Assembly (NCBI GenBank): GCA_001898255.1
Contig: MKTK01000038.1
Span: forward strand, 437,229 to 501,228
Source of the DNA: Chryseobacterium sp. 39-10
Lineage (GTDB): Bacteria > Bacteroidota > Bacteroidia > Flavobacteriales > Weeksellaceae
Length of the DNA: 64,000 nucleotides
Direction of reading: 5' to 3'
The notes beneath the pieces were generated by a model. It had not been told where the DNA came from. It worked only from the letters and a program-made list of their open reading frames with translations, and did no database searches. How positions within the stretch are numbered: the first letter of the stretch is position 1; each line of letters opens with the position of its first letter. Made by a program: the position numbers and the translations under genes. Shown here in pieces: positions 24,871-35,400 of the stretch.

Positions 24871-26919
24871 ATGAATCCGCCGAAAGCAACCTTAATTGAT
24901 AAAATTCTCGAAATCCATGGTGATCGCCGCATTGACCCTTATTTTTGGATGAATGAGCGAGAAAATCCTGACGTCATTACCTATCTGGAAGAAGAAAACA
25001 GCTATTGCGATTTCGTGATGAAGGATACCGAAGATTTGCAACAGCAACTTTTCGATGAAATGAAGGCGCGATACAAAGAAGACGATCAGTCGCTGCCGTA
25101 TTTCTTCAACTCCTATTGGTACATTGTGCGATTCGAGAAAGGAAAAGAATATCCCATTTTCAGTAGAAAAAAAGATACGCTTGACAATGAAGAGGAAATT
25201 CTGATTGATGTAAATGTGTTGGCAGAAGGGCAGAAGTTTTTTGAAGTGGGCAGTGTTGCCGTGTCGCCCGATAATCAATTGATGAGTTTTTCAACCGATA
25301 ATTTTGGAAGAAGAATCTATACCTTACAATTTAAAAACCTGAAGACAGGTAAAATTTTGCAGGATCAAATTGCCAATACAACAGGGAAAGCCGTTTGGGC
25401 CAATGATAATGAACATGTTTTTTACATTCGGAAAGACAAGAGTTTACGGGCGTTTCAGGTGTATATGCATCAGTTAGGCACCGATTCTTCGCAAGATGTT
25501 ATGGTGTATCATGAAGAAGATGATACCTTCGATGTTAATCTCTTTAAATCCAAATCGCTTGAATATATTTTTATTTCCAGTTCCAGTACGATTTCTGATG
25601 AACAGCGTTTTATTCCAGCCGACAATGTTTTGGCATCGTGGAAAATCGTGCAGCCCCGAACCAAGGATTTAGAATATTCTGTAGAGCATTTTGGTGATGA
25701 ATTTTACATTATTACCAATGCAGACGGTGCCACAAACTTCAAAATCGTCAAAACAAAGTTAAATGAGCCCAGCATAAAAAACTGGGTGGATGTAATTCCT
25801 CATCGTAAAGATGTGCTGTTGGAAGGATTCGAAATCTTCCAAAATTATCTGGTGTTGGAAGAACGGAAAGAAGGGTTGCTGCAAATCAGGATTATTGACA
25901 ATCAGCAACACACCGAGCATTACCTTCCTTTTTCTGATCCAACCTACACTGCCTATATCGGTTTGAACTTGGAGTTTGATACCCAAAAATTGCGCTACGG
26001 TTACACATCATTAACCATGCCCAATTCCACACTGGAGTATGATATGAAAGAAAAAACCACCAAACTCCTGAAACAACAGGAGGTTTTGGGCGGGAATTTC
26101 CATACGGAAAACTATATTTCCGAAAGAATTTGGGCGCCTTCTCGTGATGGGCAATCCCGTATTCCTATTTCTTTGGTCTATCATAAAGACACGGTAAAGT
26201 CAGCAGAAACGCCACTGCTTTTGTATGGTTACGGAAGTTATGGGCATACCGTTGACGCCAGTTTTTCGAATGTTCGATTGTCCATATTGGATCGCGGCTT
26301 TATTTATGCCATTGCACACATCCGAGGCGGCGAATATTTGGGCAGAGAGTGGTATGAAGATGGCAAAATGCTGCACAAAAAGAATACTTTTTATGATTTT
26401 TTGGATGCTGGTCGCTTTTTGACGGAACAAAAATACACTTCCCCTAAGCATCTTTACGCGATGGGTGGTTCTGCCGGCGGATTGTTGATGGGCGTTATTG
26501 TGAATGAGGAACCAACACTCTTCAATGGTATTGTCGCCCAGGTACCTTTTGTAGACGTGGTGACGACGATGCTTGACGAAACAATTCCTTTAACAACGGG
26601 AGAGTTCGATGAATGGGGGAACCCGAAAAACAAAAAGTATTATAACTACATGAAATCATATTCTCCTTATGATAATGTTGCACCACAAGATTATCCCAAT
26701 ATGCTCATTACCACAGGGTTTAACGATTCGCAAGTTCAATATTGGGAACCGGCCAAATGGACGGCAAAATTACGCGAATTAAAAACAGATGGCAATATCC
26801 TGCTTTTCAAAACCGATATGAGTTCCGGTCACGGTGGTGCAAGTGGAAGATTTGAATCGTTAAAGGAAGATGCGCTGGAATATGCGTTTTTATTTAAATT
26901 GGAAGGGATTAAACAGTAA
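24871..26919 (+). CDS. ptrB: Oligopeptidase B-like S9A prolyl oligopeptidase family peptidase
   Basis: The protein has an N-terminal beta-propeller (about 70-400) and a C-terminal alpha/beta hydrolase. The catalytic Ser lies in MGGSAGGLLMG, the Asp in TGFNDSQVQYWEP and the His in SSGHGGASGR, and FWMNERENPDV at the N-terminus fits oligopeptidase B. These enzymes cut short peptides after Arg or Lys. The ATG at 24871 (MNPPKATLIDKILEIHG) is preferred to an in-frame TTG at 24838. About 682 residues, normal length, no signal peptide, so cytosolic. Confidence 0.92.
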   Translation: MNPPKATLIDKILEIHGDRRIDPYFWMNERENPDVITYLEEENSYCDFVMKDTEDLQQQLFDEMKARYKEDDQSLPYFFNSYWYIVRFEKGKEYPIFSRKKDTLDNEEEILIDVNVLAEGQKFFEVGSVAVSPDNQLMSFSTDNFGRRIYTLQFKNLKTGKILQDQIANTTGKAVWANDNEHVFYIRKDKSLRAFQVYMHQLGTDSSQDVMVYHEEDDTFDVNLFKSKSLEYIFISSSSTISDEQRFIPADNVLASWKIVQPRTKDLEYSVEHFGDEFYIITNADGATNFKIVKTKLNEPSIKNWVDVIPHRKDVLLEGFEIFQNYLVLEERKEGLLQIRIIDNQQHTEHYLPFSDPTYTAYIGLNLEFDTQKLRYGYTSLTMPNSTLEYDMKEKTTKLLKQQEVLGGNFHTENYISERIWAPSRDGQSRIPISLVYHKDTVKSAETPLLLYGYGSYGHTVDASFSNVRLSILDRGFIYAIAHIRGGEYLGREWYEDGKMLHKKNTFYDFLDAGRFLTEQKYTSPKHLYAMGGSAGGLLMGVIVNEEPTLFNGIVAQVPFVDVVTTMLDETIPLTTGEFDEWGNPKNKKYYNYMKSYSPYDNVAPQDYPNMLITTGFNDSQVQYWEPAKWTAKLRELKTDGNILLFKTDMSSGHGGASGRFESLKEDALEYAFLFKLEGIKQ

Positions 26920-26930
26920 AACCGTTGGCA

Positions 26931-27287
26931 ATGACTTTAAAAAGTATGACAGAAGCACAGCTTTGGGAAAAAGTAGAACATTTTTTTGAAGATAATTTTG
27001 GTACCGAAAAGCATCCGGCAATAGACACGATTTTATTTTTAATCGGTTTGCAGGAATTGGGCAGTGGCCAGCAAAAGTACACCAAAGACGATAAGTTGAA
27101 CATGCTTCATATTGCCGTTTGCCGCCTTTTAGAACCATTCGGGTATTATCGGTTTTCGCACTATGATGATGATGGATACCCGCATTTTGAAGTGTTGGAA
27201 GCTATGCCGGAACTGAAACCAAACGAGCAACAGATCCTCATGAAAAAAGCAGTAATTCAGTATTTCATTGACGAAGATTTGTTTTAG
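26931..27287 (+). CDS. Conserved hypothetical protein
   Basis: The reading frame of about 118 residues starts 11 bp after the oligopeptidase stop and probably shares its transcript. It is acidic and largely helical, with FLIGLQELGSGQQKYTKDDK and a HYDDDGYPHFEVLEAMP segment near the C-terminus. No signal peptide or membrane segment is seen. I do not recognise a family with a known function. An ATG a few codons later (MTEAQLWEKV) is an alternative start. Confidence 0.8.
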   Translation: MTLKSMTEAQLWEKVEHFFEDNFGTEKHPAIDTILFLIGLQELGSGQQKYTKDDKLNMLHIAVCRLLEPFGYYRFSHYDDDGYPHFEVLEAMPELKPNEQQILMKKAVIQYFIDEDLF

Positions 27288-27293
27288 AGAAGC

Positions 27294-27785
27294 TTATTTC
27301 CCGGAAAGTATATCTTCCAGTTGATTCAGCTGTGCTTGTAATCCTGCTTCAAATCCCATTTCCAAAGTTGCCTGCAGGTCTACTGCGCTATTAAAGAATA
27401 AATTCACAGTAAGCTTTGTACCTTCGCTGATTCCTGTAAAACCAATGAGCCAATTCACCATAGGGATGTTATGTTGTGGCTTGCCGTCTTGGTCGGTCGA
27501 AAAATCGGTCATGGCGATCATTCTGTGGTGGGTTACTTCATTGTAATTCACTCCGGCATAGAATTTTTCGTCTTCAGGACTCACCAGTGCGAAGTTCCAC
27601 TTGCCACCCGGCACAAAATCAAAATTGACCGTTTCACATTTCCAGGGCTGTGGTGCCCACCATTTGTCCAGCAACGTCGAATTTGAAAAGTGCGACCAAA
27701 CTGCCGCTACATCACAATTGTAGATTTTCATAATATAGCAGGAAAGTTGCGCTTCGTCAACAGTAAAAATAATAGGAGAGTTCAT
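27294..27785 (-). CDS. SRPBCC (AHSA1-type) domain protein
   Basis: The 163-residue protein has the START/Bet v1-like pattern of AHSA1 proteins: AAVWSHFSNSTLLDKWWAPQPW, then PGGKWNFALVSPEDEKFY, and a C-terminal amphipathic helix (EMGFEAGLQAQLNQLEDILS). Such proteins bind hydrophobic ligands in a cavity; the ligand is unknown. It is convergent with the hypothetical gene, 6 bp apart. Confidence 0.83.
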   Translation of the reverse strand: MNSPIIFTVDEAQLSCYIMKIYNCDVAAVWSHFSNSTLLDKWWAPQPWKCETVNFDFVPGGKWNFALVSPEDEKFYAGVNYNEVTHHRMIAMTDFSTDQDGKPQHNIPMVNWLIGFTGISEGTKLTVNLFFNSAVDLQATLEMGFEAGLQAQLNQLEDILSGK

Positions 27786-27964
27786 TCTTTCAATTTTACT
27801 TCAAAACTAATGATAATTTCCTCACTATTCACCAGTCAGAATTATTTTTAATGTTCGCAATAAATTGTTAAATGATTCGTTTTTAAGAAAAATTTAATAA
27901 TTTAATTTGGCATTATTTATGTTAATAATCTTAAAATGATTAATTTTAACAATTAAAATCAAAA

Positions 27965-29515
27965 ATGACCGTCAACAATAAGTTTATTCCGTTTATTTCT
28001 GTATTGATGACCATCTCGATGATCGTTTTCGTTACCCTTCAGCTGTATTGGCTCAAGGAACTGTATGGTGCACTGAATCAGGATTTTTCAAACAAAGTTT
28101 ATTCCGCAATGGAGTCTTCTACAGCTAAGATTTCGCAACTCGAAGTTGATAAATACCTGAACAAGGATCATAAGAATTTCGGAAAAACCATTGTGAGCAA
28201 CAGCAATCAACCGACGCAGACCTATATTCAGCAGAACAGTGATTCAGCCAACCGCTCTACCATTACTTTTCAGAAGAGTATTGTTGAGAACCAAAATATT
28301 CCCATTTCCCGAAAAGGCGACAGTTTGAAACTCACCAAACTCTACACCGATGAGGGAATTCTGAAAATTAAAAAAGAAAACAGCGCCGAACCACTCACCG
28401 CGCAACTGAGCAAAGACATTAGCAACAATACCTATGCGCTACGGGAATTTGCCAAACTCAGCGCATCCAACTTACCGATTGAGAAAAGAGTTGATCAAAA
28501 AACCATTGATTCGGTTGTTTCCAATGAGTTGAAAATGAATGGGCTGCAGACCAAATTTGGATTCGCGGTGATGAACAACAAAAATGAAATGACCAAAGTG
28601 TCTAATGATATTTTTAAAGATCAGAAAGACAAGAACAGTTACACGTATCCACTGTTTACCGATAGCAAAGATCAAACACTTTACACGCTGGCGTTGGTTT
28701 TTCCTCGAAAAGATTATTCGCTTGCCAAAAGTAATTTGCCGATGTTGCTGGGAACGTTCATGTCGTTGCTCACTATTTTGGGGATTTACATTATCTCCAT
28801 TAATTATATGATGAGGCAAAAGAAAATTGCAGAGATTAAAACCGACTTTATCAATAATATGTCGCATGAGTTCAAAACGCCTTTGGCCACTATTTCAGTG
28901 GCGACAGACTCCTTGAGTAATGATAAAATAGCGACCAATCCGGAGAAAGTGAAATACTACTCGCAACTCATTAAACAAGAAAATCTTCGGATGAAGAAAC
29001 AGGTCGAAAATGTGCTGAACATGTCGAAACTAGAGCGAAACGAGGTGAAATTGTTTCTTAAGGAAACCGATGTTCGAGTTTTGATCAAAAAAATTACTGA
29101 GTCGTTCGGGCTTATTGTAGCCCAGCGAAATGGGGTGCTAACGCAGGAGTTCAATACACACCAATATGTTTTTAAAATTGATGAATTCCATATTTCCAAT
29201 GCATTGGTGAATCTTTTAGATAATGCCAATAAATATTCGCCAGACAAACCTGAGATTAAAGTGAGTACCCGAAACGAGGGAAACTGGTACGTCATTGAAA
29301 TAGCCGATAAAGGAATGGGTATGGATACCCAGAATAGAGGAAAAATCTTTGAAAAATTTTTCCGCGAGGAAACGGGTAATATTCATAATGTAAAAGGACA
29401 GGGACTTGGCTTGTCTTATGTGAAGAAGATTGTGGAATTGCACAAAGGACAAGTCATTGTGGATTCTACCAAAGGAGTGGGCAGTGTATTTACCATAAAA
29501 TTACCGATGTCGTGA
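27965..29515 (+). CDS. Sensor histidine kinase
   Basis: Two membrane helices (about 8-30 and 258-281) frame a ~225-residue periplasmic sensor region of unrecognised fold. The kinase core follows: H-box NNMSHEFKTPLATIS with His301, N-box LVNLLDNANKYSP, and G-boxes ADKGMGMD and GQGLGLSYVKKIV. There is no clear HAMP domain between the second helix and the dimerisation helix. The response regulator gene follows after 67 bp, so the two form a two-component system. The signal is unknown. Confidence 0.94.
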   Translation: MTVNNKFIPFISVLMTISMIVFVTLQLYWLKELYGALNQDFSNKVYSAMESSTAKISQLEVDKYLNKDHKNFGKTIVSNSNQPTQTYIQQNSDSANRSTITFQKSIVENQNIPISRKGDSLKLTKLYTDEGILKIKKENSAEPLTAQLSKDISNNTYALREFAKLSASNLPIEKRVDQKTIDSVVSNELKMNGLQTKFGFAVMNNKNEMTKVSNDIFKDQKDKNSYTYPLFTDSKDQTLYTLALVFPRKDYSLAKSNLPMLLGTFMSLLTILGIYIISINYMMRQKKIAEIKTDFINNMSHEFKTPLATISVATDSLSNDKIATNPEKVKYYSQLIKQENLRMKKQVENVLNMSKLERNEVKLFLKETDVRVLIKKITESFGLIVAQRNGVLTQEFNTHQYVFKIDEFHISNALVNLLDNANKYSPDKPEIKVSTRNEGNWYVIEIADKGMGMDTQNRGKIFEKFFREETGNIHNVKGQGLGLSYVKKIVELHKGQVIVDSTKGVGSVFTIKLPMS

Positions 29516-29582
29516 TGATATAATAACAAAGAAAACTGCATTCATTTTGCGGTTCAAAACTATTAAATAAAAATAAAAAAAT

Positions 29583-30269
29583 ATGAGCAACAGAATCTTA
29601 TTAGTAGAAGATGACCAAAGTTTTGGTGCGGTACTGAAAGACTATCTTACCATCAATAACTTTGAAGTGACCCTTGCTACCGACGGCGAACAAGGGCTGA
29701 AAGAATTTACGGAAAACGAATTCGATATTTGTATTTTCGATGTAATGATGCCTAAGAAGGACGGATTTTCCTTAGCTGAAGATGTGAAAAGAATCGATAA
29801 AAATACCCCAATTATTTTCCTTACCGCAAGAAATATGCGTGAAGACATCCTGAAAGGATACCAGATAGGCGCCGATGACTACATCACCAAACCGTTTGAT
29901 ACTGAACTTTTACTCTACAAAATTAAAGCAATTTTGCAACGTAGTGCCGTGATGGAGGATGAAGAACAGGAGCAATTCAAGATCAGCACCATTTATTTCG
30001 ACTCAATGCTGCGTCAGCTAAAAGTGGGCGATAACGAATATAAACTATCACCCAAAGAAAACGAGCTGCTAAAACTGCTTTGCCTGCACCGAAACGATTT
30101 TATGCCGAGAGATTTGGCGCTGCGAAAAATTTGGAAAAAAGAAAACTATTTCACCGCAAGAAGTATGGACGTTTACATTGCCAAATTGCGCAAACTATTG
30201 AAAGAGGACGATGGATTAGAAATCATCAACGTGCATGGCGAAGGGTTTCGCTTGCTGGTGAAGAATTAA
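29583..30269 (+). CDS. OmpR-family response regulator
   Basis: The receiver domain (about 1-120) has the acidic pocket Asp10/Asp11, the phosphoacceptor Asp53 in FDVMMP, Thr in FLTARN, and Lys in YITKPFD. The winged-helix DNA-binding domain (about 130-228) contains YKLSPKENELLKLLCLH and ARSMDVYIAKLRKLLKED. It is the cognate partner of the upstream kinase. Target genes cannot be told from the window. A terminator follows directly. Confidence 0.95.
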   Translation: MSNRILLVEDDQSFGAVLKDYLTINNFEVTLATDGEQGLKEFTENEFDICIFDVMMPKKDGFSLAEDVKRIDKNTPIIFLTARNMREDILKGYQIGADDYITKPFDTELLLYKIKAILQRSAVMEDEEQEQFKISTIYFDSMLRQLKVGDNEYKLSPKENELLKLLCLHRNDFMPRDLALRKIWKKENYFTARSMDVYIAKLRKLLKEDDGLEIINVHGEGFRLLVKN

Positions 30270-30287
30270 TATTTAGTCAGTAAAAAC

Positions 30288-30320
30288 AAAAAAGTTCGGG
30301 TGCAATTCCGAACTTTTTTT
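30288..30320 (+). terminator. Terminator of the two-component operon
   Basis: AAAAAAGTTCGG (30288-30299) pairs with CCGAACTTTTTT (30308-30319). It can work on both strands and also lies just past the convergent SPOR gene. Confidence 0.88.
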
Positions 30321-30340
30321 AATGTCTATTTTTTTATGTG

Positions 30341-30892
30341 CTACTTTGCTTCCACACAAAAAACCCTGTACTGAATTGCAATTGCGGAGGCAAAAAATTG
30401 GCGTATGCGCGATAAGTCTGCAGCAGCACTTTGCCGGCTAAGGTAACTTCCCGCCATTACTTTATAATTAGGACGTAAGGAGGCGTCAATTTCCACCTTC
30501 ATATTGGGGAATCTTCTGCGGAAATACATGCCCACTTCCCTCGCTTCTTCGTTGCTTTTCACCACGGCCAGCTGAATTTTGTATCCCATTATCCTTGGGT
30601 TTCTTCTGCAAATTTCTGCTTGGGTAAGTTCGCGGTCCGGAACATTGATTTTTGGATTCGTTGTTTTTGAGTTCAAATCGGGATCATCCGACCAGTTTTT
30701 ACCTGTATTTCCAGTGGATGGCCTGCTGCACTTATCTTCCATAGAAGTCATTAAATCATCAATCCTCTTATCCATGGTTACAGAAAGTGGAGTGCCGGAA
30801 ATGGTGTCGTTTTTTACAACCTGTTGTGCAGTCATGAAGTTGACTGAAAGGAGTGCAAGAGATGTTAATATTTTTAAGACGGATTTCATCAA
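30341..30892 (-). CDS. Secreted SPOR-domain protein
   Basis: A signal peptide of about 22 residues (ending NFMTAQ) starts the 183-residue protein. The C-terminal ~80 residues (YKIQLAVVKSNEEAREVGMY to FVCVEA-like end) form a SPOR domain, with the typical YKVMAGSYLSRQSAA strand-helix unit. SPOR domains bind denuded peptidoglycan, often at division sites. The middle part is a polar linker. The protein should be periplasmic. A good promoter lies directly upstream on the minus strand. Confidence 0.85.
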   Translation of the reverse strand: MMKSVLKILTSLALLSVNFMTAQQVVKNDTISGTPLSVTMDKRIDDLMTSMEDKCSRPSTGNTGKNWSDDPDLNSKTTNPKINVPDRELTQAEICRRNPRIMGYKIQLAVVKSNEEAREVGMYFRRRFPNMKVEIDASLRPNYKVMAGSYLSRQSAAADLSRIRQFFASAIAIQYRVFCVEAK

Positions 30893-30905
30893 AAATTATT
30901 TTTGG

Positions 30906-30935
30906 CAAATTTAAAACAAATAAACATTATTCCAA
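30906..30935 (-). promoter_or_regulatory. Promoter of the SPOR-domain gene
   Basis: On the minus strand TTG (30933-30935) and TAAATTTG (30906-30913) are 19 bp apart, matching the Bacteroidota consensus. Confidence 0.7.
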
Positions 30936-31017
30936 TTAATGTTATTTAGAACAGTTACAAATTAATTGAATTAGCGAAAAGCAATAAAGGTCACCGTTAA
31001 ATATCTGTTAAAAATAG

Positions 31018-31025
31018 TATTTTTG
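31018..31025 (+). promoter_or_regulatory. -7 element TATTTTTG of the alternative complex III operon
   Basis: Matches TAnnTTTG and gives a leader of about 45 nt before the ATG at 31076. No TTG lies at the normal -33 distance. Confidence 0.5.
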
Positions 31026-31075
31026 CCAAATATTGAAAAGTATACTCATTACATTTTAACAACAAGATTTTATAA

Positions 31076-32443
31076 ATGATTAGTTGGAGAAAGCATTACA
31101 AAAGAGGTCTGATTGCAATAGGACTTTTGTTATCGACCACTGCTTCTATTTACGCTCAAGGTGACGCCAAAAACGGAGAAAAGCTCTTCAAGGCCAACTG
31201 TACGGCGTGTCACGCATTAGATAAGCAACTCGTGGGTCCTGCATTGGGCGGAGTAGTCGATAAAGTGAAAACCGAGCAAAACCTGGGCGCCGACTGGCTG
31301 CACAAGTGGATTAAAGACAACAAAGCACTGCGCGCTTCAGGCGATAAATATGCCAATGAACTTTTCGAAAAGTTCAATAAAGTTGAAATGCTTGCATTCC
31401 CTAGTCTTTCGGATAAGGATATTGATGATATTTTAGAATATACCACCAATCCTCCAAAAGCAGAGCCGGCAGCAGATGCAGCCGCTACAGGTACTGATGC
31501 CAACTCTGTTGCTGCTTTGGAAGCTGCAAAAAAAGATTCGGTGAACTCCAAAATCATCCTCATTTCTTTATTTGCAATTGGTGGATTGTTGCTTTGGTTG
31601 TTGCTCAAATTGAGACAGCTTGTTAAACTACAGCAAACCGACGATTTGGCTGGCTTGAATGCAACAAGAGCCGTTTCTTTCGCCGATCTTTACAAGAAAT
31701 ATCATTATGTAGGAAAGGGGATCTTGGTGCTGTTAGGAATTTTTGCCGCCTACGGAGTCTGGAACTCACTGATGTGGATTGGCGTTTACAAAGGATATAA
31801 ACCAGAGCAGCCCATTCACTTCTCGCATAAAATTCACGCAGGCGAAAATAAAATCGATTGTCAGCTTTGCCACTCATCGGCAAAATATGGAAAAGTTTCA
31901 GAGATTCCTTCAATGAATGTATGTATGAACTGCCACAGAAGTATTTCCGAGTACAAGGGCAAATACATGGAGCCGGGTAAAGACAAATCTTTCTATGACG
32001 GAGAAATCAAGAAAATTTATGCGGCCACAGGTTGGGATCCTGATAAGCAGCAATATACCGGAAAAACACAGCCGGTAGAATGGGTGCGTATTCACAACAT
32101 GCCAGATTTTGTTTACTTTAACCACTCGCAGCACGTTGTTGCAGGAGAGCAGGCCATTATTAATTCGTACAACAAGAAAAACCCGACTGCCAAAATTGAT
32201 GTAGTTTGTAAAGCATGTCACGGACAGGTAGATTCGATGAATGTGGTGCAAATGGCGAACGACTTTACCATGGGATGGTGTATCGAATGTCACCGAACAA
32301 CAGAAGTAGATATGAACAACGGTTATAATAAAGAATACTTCAAAAATCTGCACGATAAGCTGAAAAAGCAATATCCTCATTCCGAAGGAAAAATCACCGT
32401 AGATGCCATTGGAGGTCTTGAATGTGGTAAATGTCATTATTAA
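31076..32443 (+). CDS. actA: Alternative complex III subunit ActA, multihaem cytochrome c with fused monohaem domain
   Basis: Six CxxCH haem motifs are visible: CTACH (42-46), then CQLCH, CMNCH, CKACH, CIECH and CGKCH. The N-terminal part is a signal peptide plus a monohaem cytochrome c domain; a membrane helix (about 155-180) and a second one (about 210-235) follow, then the pentahaem part. Alternative complex III oxidises menaquinol and reduces a cytochrome c or oxidase in place of the bc1 complex. The five-haem C-terminal part is the classic ActA; the N-terminal cytochrome domain is the extended form seen in Bacteroidota. First gene of actABCDEF. Confidence 0.92.
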   Translation: MISWRKHYKRGLIAIGLLLSTTASIYAQGDAKNGEKLFKANCTACHALDKQLVGPALGGVVDKVKTEQNLGADWLHKWIKDNKALRASGDKYANELFEKFNKVEMLAFPSLSDKDIDDILEYTTNPPKAEPAADAAATGTDANSVAALEAAKKDSVNSKIILISLFAIGGLLLWLLLKLRQLVKLQQTDDLAGLNATRAVSFADLYKKYHYVGKGILVLLGIFAAYGVWNSLMWIGVYKGYKPEQPIHFSHKIHAGENKIDCQLCHSSAKYGKVSEIPSMNVCMNCHRSISEYKGKYMEPGKDKSFYDGEIKKIYAATGWDPDKQQYTGKTQPVEWVRIHNMPDFVYFNHSQHVVAGEQAIINSYNKKNPTAKIDVVCKACHGQVDSMNVVQMANDFTMGWCIECHRTTEVDMNNGYNKEYFKNLHDKLKKQYPHSEGKITVDAIGGLECGKCHY

Positions 32444-32465
32444 TAACTAAAAATTAGAAGTATCG

Positions 32466-35400
32466 ATGGCTTCAAATAAAATACAATTCAGAAGTATCCA
32501 TGAACTGGAAGACCCAACCTTAACTGGGAGGTTGGCTCAAAAGGAATTCCTTGAAGAAATTCCGGTGGATGAAAAAACAAGCGAAGTAAAATCTAACGAA
32601 CCTGAGCAATCCGGAACTTCGCGTAGAGATTTCCTTAAACTTTTAGGGTTTTCTACAGCAGCAGTTACCTTGGCAGCTTGCGAGGCGCCGGTGATTAAAA
32701 CAATTCCTTATGTGGTAAAACCGCATGAAATTATTCCCGGTGTTCCCAATTATTATGCATCAACCTATTTCGACGGATATGATTTCGCGAGTGTATTGGT
32801 AAAAACCAGAGAAGGACGACCTATTAAGATTGAACCCAATCCTATGGCCAACGCTTTGGGTAAAACCAATGCAAGAGCACAAGCAGCTGTTCTTTCGCTT
32901 TATGATAACGATAAAGTAAAACAACCTAAACTCGACGGTAAAGACGAAACTTTTGATAAAGTGGACGATTTCGTGATCAACGGATTATCTTCTGCACAAG
33001 CAAGCGGAAAGAAAATCGTTGTATTGTCGCATTCTTTTCCTTCCCCTACTTTCAAAAAGTTGTTTGGAGATTTCAAAGCTAAATATCCAACAGCAGAATT
33101 AGTAACCTATGACGCTGTTCCTTACTCCGCTGCCTTGGATGCTGCACAGGAAGTTTTCGGACAAAGAGCGTTACCTGTTTATGATCTTTCCAAAACACAG
33201 TTGGTAGTTTCGTTTCAGGCAGATTTCTTAGGCGATTTTAATGGTGGATCTTTAGAAAGTTCATATGTTGCGGCAAGAAAGCCAGGGGCAGATATGTTGA
33301 GACACATTCAGGTGGAATCGAATATGTCTTTAACAGGAGCAAATGCGGATACCAGAATTCAGCTTAAACCAAGCTTAGTCAACAAAGTTTTGGTGGAGGT
33401 TTATAATGGATTAAATGGAGGAGCAGTAAGCAAAGAAGCCAATGAATTGGTAAAAGAATTACAAGCTAAAGGCAGCAATGCAGTTGTTTTCGCAGACGGT
33501 TCTAAAGCAGCACATGTTTTGGCCCATTTAATCAATCAGAAATTAGGATCTTCAGCTTTCACCGGAAAAGCCAACCTACTGAAAGAGTTTGACGCAGCAA
33601 GATACCAGGAATTTTTATCGTGGATGAATGCAGGTCAGGTAGGTGTTTTAGTGACCAACAATGTCAATCCTATTTACTCAAACAATAAAGGAGAAAATTT
33701 CAAAGCTCTTGTTGCAAAAGTTCCGACTGTAGTTGCTGTAACTGACAAGAAAAATGAAATGTATAAAGCTGCGAAAGCAGTAATTCCGGTTGCTAACTGG
33801 TTAGAATCCTGGGGAGATATGACGCCACAAACGGGTGTTTATACCTTAATGCAACCCACTATTCAGAAAATCTATAAATCAAGACAGATTGAGGATTCAC
33901 TCTTGGTTTGGATGAACGGTAAAGGCAATGCGGCTAATAATTATTACGATTATTTAAAAGCCAATGCTGCTACACTGATTGGTGATACTACTTTTAACAA
34001 AGCACTGTATAATGGTATTTTGGAAGGAGGAAGTGCAGTAACCCTTGCTTACACAGGCGGTAACGGAGCTCAGGCAGCAACAGAACTCGCTGGCTTTAAA
34101 CCTTCTGATTTGGAATTGGTACTTTATACCAAAACTGCGATGGGTGACGGTACGCAAGCCAACAACCCATGGTTGCAGGAACTGCCGGATCCAATTACAA
34201 GAATGACTTGGGACAATTACCTGACAATTTCTCCCAAAGATGCTAAACGTTTAGGAATCAAAAATGATCTGAATGCGAGAATGCAGTTGGACGGTTCTGT
34301 GGTTAATCTTACCGCTAATGGCGTAACGATTAAAAACGTACCTGTTTTTGTACAGCCGGGACAGGCCGAAGGATCACTTGGGCTTGCGCTTGGATATGGT
34401 AAGAAAGATTCTGGTAAGGTAGCGGAAACTGGTGTTAATGCCTATCCTTTATTTGACGGATCCAATACTGTTCTCTCCAATGTAACTATCGAAAAGACGG
34501 GTGACGATCATGAGTTTGCAGGAATGCAGCTTCAGAATACTTTGATGGGTCGTTACGAAATTGCACGAGAAGTTTCTCTCGATACCTTCCTCAACGTAAA
34601 ATTTGACGATGAGAAAAACGGTTGGAATAAACCGTTGGAATATCATACTCTTGGTGGAGCAATGCCAGCGGGTAAAGTAGATCTTTGGGATGCATTTGAT
34701 GATACCGATGGGCCTCACTTTAATCTGTCTATAGACCTGAACTCTTGTACAGGTTGCGGTGCATGTATTATTGCTTGTCAAGCAGAAAATAACGTTCCTG
34801 TTGTTGGGAAAGAAGAAGTAAGAATGTCGAGAGATATGTTCTGGTTAAGAATTGACCGTTACTACACCACCGATATTCCTGCAAATCTTGATAAGAATAA
34901 AGATGGAAAACTTTCTCAGCAGGAAGCTGTTGATGGGGGTCTTGATGTACCAGGAATGTACGGTAGCTTCCTCAATAAGGAAAGTGGTATTTTGAATCAC
35001 CCTGCAGATAATCCTGATGTAATCTTCCAGCCGGTAATGTGCCAGCACTGTAATCATGCGCCTTGCGAAACCGTTTGCCCGGTTGCCGCAACTTCTCATG
35101 GTAAACAAGGTCAAAACCAAATGGCTTACAACAGATGTATCGGTACAAGATATTGTGCGAACAACTGTCCTTATAAAGTAAGAAGGTTCAACTGGTTTAC
35201 ATACAACCTCAACGATAAGTTTGATTACAACCAAAATAACGATTTAGGTCGTATGGTGCTTAATCCAGATGTTGTGGTGAGAACAAGAGGGGTCATGGAG
35301 AAATGTTCTATGTGTATCCAAATGACGCAAAACACTATTCTTGAAGCTAAGAAAGAAGGAAGAGTTGTGAAAGATGGTGAGTTCTCAACCGCTTGTGTTA

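Noticed and set aside
31910-32437. A 175-codon minus-strand frame in actA
   Set aside because: Antisense shadow of the haem-motif region; no promoter or homology cues.
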